A DNA stretch of 7,515 nt from positions 1 to 7,515 of the forward strand of contig CAMZHY010000168.1 of the NCBI GenBank assembly GCA_947307005.1, given 5' to 3'. The notes under the pieces were generated by a model. That model had not been told where the DNA came from. It made no database searches and saw nothing but the letters and a program-made list of their open reading frames with translations. Origin of the DNA: an uncultured Planctomycetaceae bacterium (GTDB taxonomy: Bacteria; Planctomycetota; Planctomycetia; Pirellulales; Thermoguttaceae). Both the position numbers and the translations under genes were made by a program. The stretch's first letter is position 1. Every line of letters starts with the position of its first letter. This document shows positions 1 through 5,879 of the stretch, piece after piece.

Positions 1-1026
1 ATGGGTCTTGCGGTTCAGAACTTTAACGACGCTCACAACCGCATCCCGAACCAGTACTGCGATCCGGTGATCACTGGAATCTCTGGTTACTCGCACGACG
101 CCGGCGGCGACTCCGGAAGACGCCTGAGTCGCGTTTCCGCTCAAACGTTGCTCCTTCCCTACCTCGAACAGACGGCGCTTTACGAAGTCGTTATGACCTG
201 TCTTAAAGAGGCTGCTTCTCGCGGCGACAAGGCTTACGCGCCCAGTCCGACCGACGCGGGACAGGTTCCGACCAATCAATCGACCAACCCGTACGCGACG
301 GTCGTCACCGCGTTCCTTTGCCCCTCCGACGGCAACGCGATGGGTTCTTCGTCCCTCTCGAAGCAGGCCGCAAACCACCTTGGACGTTGCAGCTACGCGT
401 GCTGCGCGGGCGACATGTCCTTTAGCCTCACGAACGCCGCCACCCAAGGCGCTCAGAAGGCTCACCGCGGTATTTTCGTCAACGGTCGACTCGTCGGCGA
501 AACGACGTTGGCGACCTGCAAAGACGGCACGAGCAACACGATCGCGTTCGGCGAGATTACCGTCTCCGACATTATCGCCACCGACGCCAACGACCCCGAC
601 ATCAGCACGGGAATCGGCTACCTGTCTAGAACGCAGGAAGCCCCGGCGCTGAACTGCCTTAACCTACGCGGAACGGACGGTCAGTTCGCTGAAAACGTCA
701 CGACCTACGCGGAAAAGGGGCGCCGCTGGTGCAACGCGGACTACGCGAACACGAACTTCACGTGCATCCTGCCTCCGAACTCGCCCAGCTGCTCCTCCTC
801 GAATGGGACGCTTAGCGAACGTTCTGCGATGATTACGGCTGGAAGCGCCCATAGCGGCGGCGTCAACGTCGTTATGCTCGACGGTTCCGTCCACTTCGTC
901 TCCGACTCGATCGACTCCGGGGATATGACTTGGGCCAACCAAGACGGCTATCGCGGCAAGAGTATGCACGGCGTCTGGGGCGCTCTTGCGACCCCGCGTG
1001 GCAAAGAAGCCGTCACCCTCGACTGA
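1..1026 (+). CDS. DUF1559 / H-X9-DG domain protein (pseudopilin-like), 5' end cut by window edge
   Basis: This is the C-terminal 341 residues of a DUF1559 protein, a planctomycete family of secreted or envelope-attached proteins with a type IV pilin-like N-terminus and no settled function. The ATG at base 1 is probably an internal methionine: residue 1 aligns with residue 54 of the next gene (GLAVQNFNDAHNRIPNQY against SLGVQNFADAHKRIPNQY), so about 53 N-terminal residues, including the prepilin helix, should lie upstream. Visible family signatures are KDGTSNTIAFGE (about 174-185) and the H-X9-DG motif, H284 to D294-G295, followed by SVHFVSD. Cysteines cluster in RCSYACC (129-135) and in CNADYANTNFTC...PPNSPSC (244-264), suggesting disulfides outside the cytoplasm. 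It ends GVWGALATPRGKEAVTLD, almost as its neighbour does, so the two are tandem paralogues. Stop is TGA. The family call is secure; the function is unknown. Confidence 0.93.
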   Translation: MGLAVQNFNDAHNRIPNQYCDPVITGISGYSHDAGGDSGRRLSRVSAQTLLLPYLEQTALYEVVMTCLKEAASRGDKAYAPSPTDAGQVPTNQSTNPYATVVTAFLCPSDGNAMGSSSLSKQAANHLGRCSYACCAGDMSFSLTNAATQGAQKAHRGIFVNGRLVGETTLATCKDGTSNTIAFGEITVSDIIATDANDPDISTGIGYLSRTQEAPALNCLNLRGTDGQFAENVTTYAEKGRRWCNADYANTNFTCILPPNSPSCSSSNGTLSERSAMITAGSAHSGGVNVVMLDGSVHFVSDSIDSGDMTWANQDGYRGKSMHGVWGALATPRGKEAVTLD

Positions 1027-1080
1027 TTGTTTCGTTTCCAACTTGTTTTAACGACTTTATTCCGTTGAAATTTGAAAATC

Positions 1081-1119
1081 GCTCTCGACGCCTTTCCAAT
1101 AGGAAAAAGCGTCGAGAGC
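1081..1119 (+). terminator. Long hairpin after the first DUF1559 gene, probable terminator or mRNA-stabilising stem
   Basis: A perfect 11-bp inverted repeat, GCTCTCGACGC (1081-1091) with GCGTCGAGAGC (1109-1119), encloses a second stem, TTTCC (1093-1097) with GGAAA (1102-1106), closed by an AATA loop. It starts 54 bases after the stop codon of the first DUF1559 gene. The downstream plus-strand sequence (AGGTCTCGTTG) is only weakly T-rich. It could therefore be a terminator, a transcription-slowing stem, or a 3'-end stabiliser between the two paralogues. Confidence 0.55.
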
Positions 1120-1145
1120 AGGTCTCGTTGTAGGAAAGGCTGCTG

Positions 1146-1174
1146 CTGATTCGTCATTCGTTTGTCCGTATAAT
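1146..1174 (+). promoter_or_regulatory. Candidate sigma-70-like promoter for the second DUF1559 gene
   Basis: A consensus TATAAT lies at 1169-1174. The best -35 at 17-bp spacing is CTGATT (1146-1151), only a 3 of 6 match to TTGACA. It lies after the hairpin at 1081-1119 and about 58 bases before the ATG at 1233, so the second paralogue probably has its own promoter. The -10 is good and the -35 is weak. Confidence 0.4.
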
Positions 1175-1220
1175 CCCCTTTTCCTACTCCGTTTTTCGTT
1201 TTATTCAGTCCCTCGTTTTA

Positions 1221-1224
1221 GGAG
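1221..1224 (+). promoter_or_regulatory. Ribosome binding site of the second DUF1559 gene
   Basis: GGAG at 1221-1224 sits 8 bases before the ATG at 1233. It supports that start, which also places the prepilin motif ten residues in, as expected for the family. Confidence 0.7.
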
Positions 1225-1232
1225 ACATTTCA

Positions 1233-2381
1233 ATGTTTCGTTCTCAATCTCAGACCCGACGCGGGTTTACGCTCGTTGAGCTTCTCGTCGTCATCGCCAT
1301 CATCGGCATTCTTATCGGCCTCCTTCTCCCCGCCGTTCAGGCGGCTCGCGAAGCGGCGCGACGCATGCAGTGCACGAACAACATGAAGCAGCTGAGCCTT
1401 GGCGTTCAGAACTTCGCCGACGCCCATAAGCGTATCCCGAACCAGTACGACGACGCCTTATGGACCGGCGCCAGCGGCGCCATCGAAGCGCGCGTTAAGT
1501 CTCGTCTTTCCGTTCAGGCGCTGCTTCTCCCCTTCCTTGAACAAACCGCCGTTTTCGACGCGATTAAGAACAACGTCCTTCAAGACGGGGCGATCGACTA
1601 TCACGTTCTGACTGCCTCGGGAACCTATCCTGCGGGTTTAGATTACAACCCCTGCGGCGCGCACATCGCCGCGTTCGTCTGCCCCTCCGAAGGCAACGGC
1701 AACAACCTTAAGGCTGAGAACGCCATGGGACGCTGTTCCTACGCGTGCTGCGTCGGCGACTCGCCCGCCAACAGCTCCAACCGCGGCGACGGTCACCTCA
1801 ACAACGTCCACAAGAAACGCCGAGGCGTCTTCGTCAACGGAACCCTCGCGGGCGAAACGACCTTTGGCGCGATTAAAGACGGCACGAGCAACACGATGGC
1901 GTTCGGCGAAATCGCCGTCTCCGACCATTCCGCCGACGACGACGCGGACGCCGCGTCCGGCGTCGCCAAGTTAAGCTCGATGTACAGCCAGTCTGGCGCC
2001 GCATGTCTCGCTCTGCGCAACGCCGACGGCACGCTCAGCGGCACGACCTGGGCGGTCAAAGGTCGTCGTTGGAGCGACGCCGCGTGCTGCAACACGAACT
2101 TCTGCGCCGTTCTACCCCCGAACTCTCCGAGTTGCGCCGGCACCAACGCCAACTCTAACGGCAGCTGCCAAGACGCCATGTTTATGGTTGCGGCGGGCAG
2201 CGCTCACTCCGGCGGCGTGAACGTCGCGATGCTCGACGGTTCCGTCCGCTTCGTCTCCGACACGATCGACGCGGGAGATCTCACCTTCTCCGATAACGAT
2301 AATATCGCCGGCAAATCTCCTCACGGAGTCTGGGGCGCCATGGCGACCCCGCGCGGTAAAGAAGCCGTCTCCCTCGACTGA
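1233..2381 (+). CDS. DUF1559 / H-X9-DG domain protein with prepilin-type N-terminus
   Basis: A complete 382-residue DUF1559 protein. The N-terminus MFRSQSQTRR-G11|F12TLVE16 is a type III (prepilin peptidase) signal: short basic leader, Gly-Phe cleavage site and the conserved Glu at +5, followed by a hydrophobic helix (about 14-33) and the family's PAVQAAREAARRMQC. A prepilin peptidase should cut after G11, leaving the protein held in or exported through the inner membrane. Further signatures are KDGTSNTMAFGE (215-226) and the H-X9-DG motif, H325 to D335-G336, then SVRFVSD. Cysteines occur in RCSYACC (167-173) and CCNTNFC...PPNSPSC (285-301), close to the pattern in the preceding paralogue, plus C37+C47-region and C311-region residues typical of an oxidised extracytoplasmic domain. 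Start is supported by GGAG 8 bases upstream. Stop is TGA. The family is certain; the biological role is not known. Confidence 0.96.
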   Translation: MFRSQSQTRRGFTLVELLVVIAIIGILIGLLLPAVQAAREAARRMQCTNNMKQLSLGVQNFADAHKRIPNQYDDALWTGASGAIEARVKSRLSVQALLLPFLEQTAVFDAIKNNVLQDGAIDYHVLTASGTYPAGLDYNPCGAHIAAFVCPSEGNGNNLKAENAMGRCSYACCVGDSPANSSNRGDGHLNNVHKKRRGVFVNGTLAGETTFGAIKDGTSNTMAFGEIAVSDHSADDDADAASGVAKLSSMYSQSGAACLALRNADGTLSGTTWAVKGRRWSDAACCNTNFCAVLPPNSPSCAGTNANSNGSCQDAMFMVAAGSAHSGGVNVAMLDGSVRFVSDTIDAGDLTFSDNDNIAGKSPHGVWGAMATPRGKEAVSLD

Positions 2382-2456
2382 GCCGCGACGTCGCGGCGGA
2401 CGGTATTCGCCTCATGGCGCGAACTGGTTCCTTCCGCGAACTAGCGAAAACACTAG

Positions 2457-2478
2457 GTCGCCGCTCGTTGGCGGCGAC
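2457..2478 (+). repeat. GC-rich hairpin downstream of the second DUF1559 gene
   Basis: GTCGCCGC (2457-2464) and GCGGCGAC (2471-2478) form a perfect 8-bp stem with a 6-base loop. A separate 16-bp palindrome, GCCGCGACGTCGCGGC, begins directly after the DUF1559 stop codon at 2382-2397. Neither is followed by a T run, so they are more likely 3'-UTR structure than terminators. I see no gene in 2382-2683. Confidence 0.4.
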
Positions 2479-2531
2479 GTCAGATTCGGTTTGATCGGAA
2501 ACGAATTAGACCTCAAAATCGCTTTGTTGTT

Positions 2532-2574
2532 AAAAGAGGCGCGGTCGTCCTCCCTGGATGATCGCGCCTCTTTT
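2532..2574. terminator. Bidirectional rho-independent terminator between convergent genes
   Basis: AAAAGAGGCGCG (2532-2543) pairs with CGCGCCTCTTTT (2563-2574). The stem continues inward through 2544-2550 with 2556-2562 (two G-U pairs on the plus-strand RNA), giving 19 pairs and a 5-base loop (2551-2555). The GC-rich core is flanked by an A run on one side and a T run on the other, so it reads as an intrinsic terminator from both directions. It sits between the plus-strand DUF1559 gene, which ends at 2381, and the minus-strand ATPase gene, which ends at 2684. Confidence 0.85.
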
Positions 2575-2683
2575 CGTCGACTCGACGGTTTTCTAGATAT
2601 TCGCCAATTGCTTCCGACGATAAGCCGAAATCGTCGAGAAATCGATTTTATCCTTCTCGAATGGGTCAAAACCGTTATTAACC

Positions 2684-4477
2684 TTATCCCAAACTCTTCA
2701 AATATTCTTCTATGTTCACATAGCGAACTTCGTCCACGTCGCGCGTCGCGCCGCGATAGAGGACGTATTTCCCCGTAATCGGACCGTAGCGACGTTCTGT
2801 CATCGCGCATTTCTGCGGGTCGATCAAATGGCGAGTCTGTTCCGGAACGACCTCGGCGCTATGCTTGATCTCATAAATTTCGCAGGACGCGGTCGTGGGA
2901 TCAAAAACCGTCATATCGAACTCGCCCACGGCGAATTGCAAAACGAACGCTTGCTTTTTCGGGTTGGCAAGCGCCGTTTCCAACAATACGATATCCTCCG
3001 TCATTCGTCCCATAATCTCGCTCTGGACGCGATCCAGGACAAAGTTGCGTTCCGACAGGGAGAGATCGTTAAAAGTCGGATCCTGCAGTAAACTGCTCGC
3101 CAGCGCGGTTGCTTGAGCGTAGCGTAACCCTGGCTGGGCGACGATCGTCCTGTTCTGCAATTTTTTCGCGGAGGGAAGCGCAAACACGTCGATCTCATAA
3201 GTCAAATCGAGGAGGTTAAGATATTCCCGAATTTCCGAGACATGCGCGGCGGTTAATTTTACGGTCTGTTCCGGAAGATTGCGGATTTCCAGCAGACGCC
3301 GCAGTCGTTCCGTAACTTCCGCGAGGTCGACGCGATCCAGCGCGTCTGTAGGTCGCTTCCGATCGCGCCGCAGGTTTTTCCGGGATATCTCTAGATCGTT
3401 TGATCGGAAGTCCTTGGTAAGAACCTCGAGCGTGAAGCGGCGGTTGACGTCCTCGACAATGCGGTTGACGGCGCTAGTCAGCTCGTCGCGCTCATAGAGA
3501 TCACGTAAATTGCGGAAATGACCGCCTTCCTGATAATATCGCAACGAATGCTGGATATTCCGGGCAATGGCGCTGTCAACGTACTCGTCCGCGCCCGATT
3601 TGCTTGCGAAGGTAGACGTTTCATTGTAACGAACGCCGCCGAGGCTCATGACGCCGCCGTACTGGATGTACTCGTCAATCCCCTTTACGCCAAGAACTCG
3701 CTCGAATTCCCGATAGGGGATAAAAGTCGTATGGAGCAGAACGCAGCGGTCATAAAGCTGCTCGTCCTCGGAAAAAAGGAAGCCTAGCGAGTCCGTTCCA
3801 GACGTTACGATCTTCATGCCGCCAGCGGCGTACACGTCGGAAAAAAGCGCCGCGCCGCCAATGAAGTCCTTCATAAGCGTGACTTCGTCAAGGAAGACGT
3901 AACGGAACCCCGCCTCCTCCAAGTATTTCAGATCTTGATTCACAGAGGCGAGCGAGTCGTTAGGAGCGATCTGAATAAAGGCGGTTTTGGCGAGTTCTTC
4001 ATCCGTCATTTCGGCGAGAATCTGCCGGATAAGCGTCGTCTTTCCGGTCCGCCGCAGACCGTATAGAATGAAGATTTTGTCCTGACGGGGTCCATAAAGG
4101 TATTCGCGCAGCGCGCGGAAACAATCGCGCTTCTTGAAGGATAGCGTCGGCGCGGCAAAGTTGCGAAGCGCTTTGCCCGTCCGTACGTTGGTTAAAAAGG
4201 GTCGCGCCGTCAACGCCGTTGCCGACGCGACGACAGACGCTTGTTTACTTAGCGTTTTGAGTTCCACCTCCAGCCTTTTCCGCGTTTCGACGCCGCTTCT
4301 GAGCGCTTCAACCTCGTCGGCGGGAACGTATTTTTCGCGCCGCCTCTTGTTTTCCGTCCAACGCTGGTAGAAATATTCCTTTCCGTTGATGATTTTCCGA
4401 CCAATAAACCCTTTCGGAAGTCCCGCGATCCGTTCCTCCAGCGCCGCAATCTTATCCTGTATGCTTTGATCCGCCAT
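2684..4477 (-). CDS. AAA family ATPase (AAA_14/DUF4143-like) with N-terminal GKEYFY-type domain
   Basis: A 597-residue P-loop ATPase of a large, poorly understood family. An N-terminal helix (1-20) and small domain, KGFIGRKIINGKEYFYQRW then a basic helix (about 22-78), resembles the DUF6788-like module found in other bacterial proteins. The ATPase core has Walker A GLRRTGKTT (G140, G145, K146, T147), Walker B YVFLDEV (D197, E198) and a sensor-like KIVTSGTDS (222-230). The C-terminus contains GEFDMTVFD (D521) and EIYEIKHS (E536, K538), which fit the D...ExK core of a PD-(D/E)XK fold, as in DUF4143-type proteins. It has no signal peptide or membrane segment, so it is cytosolic. The start is fixed by GGAGG (4484-4488) 6 bases upstream of ATG. 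Stop is TAA. It has its own promoter region with an unusual repeat array and no co-transcribed partner. The ATPase call is firm; the nuclease-like end is inferred from motifs, and cellular targets are unknown. Confidence 0.9.
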   Translation of the reverse strand: MADQSIQDKIAALEERIAGLPKGFIGRKIINGKEYFYQRWTENKRRREKYVPADEVEALRSGVETRKRLEVELKTLSKQASVVASATALTARPFLTNVRTGKALRNFAAPTLSFKKRDCFRALREYLYGPRQDKIFILYGLRRTGKTTLIRQILAEMTDEELAKTAFIQIAPNDSLASVNQDLKYLEEAGFRYVFLDEVTLMKDFIGGAALFSDVYAAGGMKIVTSGTDSLGFLFSEDEQLYDRCVLLHTTFIPYREFERVLGVKGIDEYIQYGGVMSLGGVRYNETSTFASKSGADEYVDSAIARNIQHSLRYYQEGGHFRNLRDLYERDELTSAVNRIVEDVNRRFTLEVLTKDFRSNDLEISRKNLRRDRKRPTDALDRVDLAEVTERLRRLLEIRNLPEQTVKLTAAHVSEIREYLNLLDLTYEIDVFALPSAKKLQNRTIVAQPGLRYAQATALASSLLQDPTFNDLSLSERNFVLDRVQSEIMGRMTEDIVLLETALANPKKQAFVLQFAVGEFDMTVFDPTTASCEIYEIKHSAEVVPEQTRHLIDPQKCAMTERRYGPITGKYVLYRGATRDVDEVRYVNIEEYLKSLG

Positions 4478-4483
4478 AACGAT

Positions 4484-4488
4484 CCTCC
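4484..4488 (-). promoter_or_regulatory. Ribosome binding site of the ATPase gene
   Basis: The minus strand reads GGAGG at 4488-4484, 6 bases before the ATG at 4477-4475. It is a strong Shine-Dalgarno sequence and supports the chosen start. Confidence 0.75.
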
Positions 4489-4512
4489 AATTCGATCATA
4501 ACTTTACCGCTA

Positions 4513-4540
4513 ATTATACCCTCGTTATACCCAACAGCAA
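4513..4540 (-). promoter_or_regulatory. Candidate promoter of the ATPase gene, inside the repeat array
   Basis: On the minus strand a consensus -10, TATAAT, lies at 4518-4513. TTGCTG at 4540-4535 is a partial -35 (3 of 6), with a 16-bp spacer. The -10 ends 35 bases before the ATG. The -10 is itself part of one of the GGGTATAA repeats, and the other repeats cover the spacer and upstream flank, so a protein bound to the array would be placed to control this promoter. Confidence 0.5.
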
Positions 4541-4570
4541 AGGGTATAAAAGGGTATAAAAGGGTATAAT
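4513..4570. repeat. Array of five 8-bp units, two inverted against three, likely operator
   Basis: TTATACCC occurs at 4514-4521 and 4525-4532. Its reverse complement GGGTATAA occurs at 4542-4549, 4552-4559 and 4562-4569. Start-to-start spacing is 11 bp in the first pair and exactly 10 bp in the triplet, close to one helical turn, and the two groups face each other across nine bases (4533-4541). The outer units extend to ATTATACCC and GGGTATAAT. The block lies immediately upstream of, and overlapping, the ATPase promoter. This geometry suits cooperative binding of a regulator; no regulator gene is visible in the window. Confidence 0.8.
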
Positions 4571-4624
4571 AGCAAACAAAGAAAATTTTGTCCATGAAAC
4601 GCCGTTTTTCGGAAGTCTGCGCGA

Positions 4625-4651
4625 ATTTTGGACTCAGGCGACGTCCAAAAT
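4625..4651. repeat. AT-rich hairpin in the ATPase/DUF4416 intergenic region
   Basis: ATTTTGGAC (4625-4633) and GTCCAAAAT (4643-4651) form a perfect 9-bp inverted repeat with a 9-base loop, followed on the plus strand by CTTTTATTA. It resembles a weak terminator, but no convincing plus-strand gene ends here. It may be a leftover from a lost gene. Apart from the repeat array, this hairpin and the PIN-like remnant, I see nothing certain in 4478-4928. Confidence 0.3.
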
Positions 4652-4793
4652 CTTTTATTACATATTCCTGTTTCATCCTTTATCTCTCTTACTAAAGAAC
4701 ATTCATATTCGAACAAGCGCCAGATTAGGAAATCCTTCCACATTGTTATTTAAGATTACAAAGCGAGTAATCGTCTTCGTTTTGACGTAGGCG

Positions 4794-4821
4794 TTGACAA
4801 TTACGTCGCTCGGCGTAATAT
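4794..4821 (+). promoter_or_regulatory. Candidate promoter for the DUF4416 gene
   Basis: A perfect -35, TTGACA (4794-4799), is followed after 16 bp by TAATAT (4816-4821), a 4 of 6 match to the -10 consensus. It would give a leader of about 100 bases before the ATG at 4929. It lies within the PIN-like remnant on the opposite strand. Confidence 0.4.
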
Positions 4822-4914
4822 GACAAGGTCGTTTAGAACGTAAACGTCCGCGACAATCAGTTTCAACGAATAGAAACGTCGCGCCTCGACCGATCCCAAT
4901 CGCCGTCTTTTCAT

Positions 4915-4920
4915 AAGGAA
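4915..4920 (+). promoter_or_regulatory. Ribosome binding site of the DUF4416 gene
   Basis: AAGGAA at 4915-4920 lies 8 bases before the ATG at 4929. It supports this start, after which the protein begins with the conserved family region directly. Confidence 0.6.
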
Positions 4921-4928
4921 CCGCTCGC

Positions 4929-5501
4929 ATGGGAGAAATCAGAACACCGCAACCCGTTTTGCTTCTGATCGCGACGTTCGCCGCGACGGAGGAAGCGGCG
5001 GAACTCGGAAGAAAACGCGTCGAAGACGCCTTCGGTCCGATCGCGCTCGAAAGCGACGTCTACCGTTTCGATGACTTCACGAGTTATTACGCTAAAGAAA
5101 TGGGCGACGCGCTCCCGAAACGGTTCTGGGTCTTCGAACGGCTCGTCGACCCAGGCGACCTTGCGCCGATTAAGATTCAAACCAACCGCTGGGAAGAAGA
5201 AATCGGCAAATCGCTCTACGCTCAAGGGCGCGCCCCGACCCCGCGTCCTCTCAACCTCGACCCCGGTTATATCGAACTCGGCAAGCTCATTCTCGCCTCG
5301 ACGAAAGACCATGCGCACCGCATCTATCTGCGCGACGGAATCTTCGCCGAAACGACGCTCATGTATGCGAAGAAAGAATGGCGGGCGCTTCCATGGAGTT
5401 ACGCCGATTACCAAGACGCGAAAAACCAAGAATTCTTCACGAAGTGCCGCGAATATCTCAAAGTAAGACTTCAAGAAACCAAAGAGCGCGACGCTCTTTG
5501 A
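4929..5501 (+). CDS. DUF4416 family protein
   Basis: A complete 190-residue cytosolic protein that I recognise as DUF4416, a conserved family of unknown function of about this length. Family landmarks in order: a hydrophobic first strand PVLLLIATF (9-17), ESDVYRFDDFTSYYAKEMG (41-59), FERLVDPGDLAPIKIQTN (69-86), RPLNLDPGYIELGKLILAS (106-124), TKDHAHRIYLRDGIFAETTL (125-144) and LPWSYADY (154-161). The concentration of conserved His, Asp, Glu and Arg in the 106-144 block suggests a ligand or active site, but no reaction is known. There is no signal peptide or membrane segment. It stands alone: divergent from the ATPase gene on its left, convergent with the GTPase operon on its right, with AAGGAA 8 bases upstream. 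Stop is TGA. The last codons form one arm of a hairpin that may end transcription. Confidence 0.92.
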   Translation: MGEIRTPQPVLLLIATFAATEEAAELGRKRVEDAFGPIALESDVYRFDDFTSYYAKEMGDALPKRFWVFERLVDPGDLAPIKIQTNRWEEEIGKSLYAQGRAPTPRPLNLDPGYIELGKLILASTKDHAHRIYLRDGIFAETTLMYAKKEWRALPWSYADYQDAKNQEFFTKCREYLKVRLQETKERDAL

Positions 5502-5516
5502 CAACGCGTCGCGCTC
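5480..5516. terminator. Overlapping alternative hairpins at the DUF4416 stop codon, probable terminator of convergent genes
   Basis: Two perfect stems compete. CAAAGAGCG (5480-5488) pairs with CGCTCTTTG (5492-5500) around a 3-base loop. GAGCGCGACGC (5484-5494) pairs with GCGTCGCGCTC (5506-5516), 11 bp with an 11-base loop. On the minus strand the longer stem is followed by TTTGGTTTCTTG, a passable U-rich tail, so it most likely ends the GTPase operon (last stop at 5541). On the plus strand the tail is not T-rich. Confidence 0.5.
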
Positions 5517-5540
5517 CTGAAAGCGAAAAACGTCGAGACC

Positions 5541-5804
5541 TCACTCCGCGTCGGGAATCGCCTTGCGCAACTGTTCCGCAAGGATGGCGATCGCCTCGTC
5601 GCGCGTTTTATATTCTTCCCCCGTAAGAAGCGACGCGCCGGGAATGCGCCGCCAGTCGAAAGAATCGAAACCGAGCGTCGATCCGCTTGCGTTGAGCTTC
5701 GAATATCCGGGAATCCGCGAGAAGGATTCGAGCGTCTTGAAAAGATCGGGAAGCTCGATTCGAGGCGGCTGCGCCGCGAGCGTCGCGGGAGTCGCGTCCT
5801 CCAT
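5541..5804 (-). CDS. C-terminal part of the DUF3482 GTPase, cut off by an in-frame TAG
   Basis: From the first ATG this is 87 codons, but the same frame is open back to 5876, immediately after the TAG that ends the GTPase frame, giving 111 codons. The stretch before the ATG is coding-like: KRVVEALTARGVDLVRKLQTRGKA matches the style of the helix that follows the glycine-rich segment in DUF3482 proteins, where a L-x-x-L-x-x-R-G pattern is usual. Further on, LPDLFKTLESFSRIPGYSKLN resembles the family's ending as I remember it (an LP-x-x-L-x-K-A segment, then an aromatic and S-x-L-N), followed by a terminal amphipathic helix, DEAIAILAEQLRKAI. No Shine-Dalgarno sequence precedes the ATG at 5804 and there is no ATG, GTG or TTG nearer the TAG on the downstream side. 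Independent translation therefore looks unlikely. Stop is TGA. I read this as the tail of the GTPase, not a separate gene. Confidence 0.6.
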   Translation of the reverse strand: MEDATPATLAAQPPRIELPDLFKTLESFSRIPGYSKLNASGSTLGFDSFDWRRIPGASLLTGEEYKTRDEAIAILAEQLRKAIPDAE

Positions 5805-5876
5805 CGCTTTGCCGCGAGTCTGAAGTTTGCGGACGAGATCGACCCCGCGCGCCGTCAGCGCCTCGACGACCCGTTT

Positions 5877-5879
5877 CTA
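5877..5879 (-). other. In-frame TAG codon within the DUF3482 GTPase frame
   Basis: The minus strand reads GTG-TAG-AAA at 5882-5874. The frame before it (back to 7097) and after it (to 5541) is the same, so a single codon separates the two parts. A one-base change from CAG, AAG, GAG, TTG, TCG, TGG or a Tyr codon would explain it. Other options are readthrough, TAG recoding or a consensus error. Confidence 0.85.

Larger units (their letters stand above)
4703..4930 (-). pseudogene. Probable remnant of a VapC-type PIN-domain toxin (C-terminal half)
   Basis: The minus-strand frame, 75 codons ending in TGA, has a short stretch that reads like the second half of a VapC PIN domain. There is a PYEKTA segment, RLRSKR, then ITPSDVIVNAY (about residues 38-47) and FVILNNNVEGFPNLALV (57-73). 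These parallel the usual family pattern of a basic helix, I-x-x-x-D-x-x-I-A, V-T-x-N, then a 'G-F/I-P-x-L' ending. The Asp of SDV would be the third acidic residue of a PIN active site. The N-terminal half, with the first catalytic Asp, is absent, the segment before the FP motif looks shortened, and the left part is replaced by the start of the DUF4416 gene. No paired antitoxin gene is seen. The similarity is judged by eye, so it could be a chance frame; if real it is a decayed toxin-antitoxin locus. Confidence 0.35.

Noticed and set aside
664..1041. Minus-strand frames opposite the first DUF1559 gene
   Set aside because: Antisense shadows; the plus-strand frame carries the H-X9-DG motif and matches its paralogue.
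4542..4570. The three GGGTATAA copies as a CRISPR-like or plus-strand promoter array
   Set aside because: Units are 8 bp with 2-bp gaps, so there is no room for spacers. TATAAT at 4565-4570 has no -35 and no clear gene on the plus strand.
4452..4676. Minus-strand 74-codon frame running through the repeat array
   Set aside because: Its middle encodes only the repeats, it overlaps the ATPase start and promoter, and it has no recognisable domain.
4594..4695. Plus-strand 33-codon frame after the repeat array
   Set aside because: It has no ribosome binding site or homology, and the AT-rich context makes it likely to be chance.
5071..5466. 131-codon frame overlapping the DUF4416 gene on the same strand
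   Set aside because: It is a shifted-frame shadow: low-complexity Ser/Arg/Lys composition, while the DUF4416 frame has clear family motifs.
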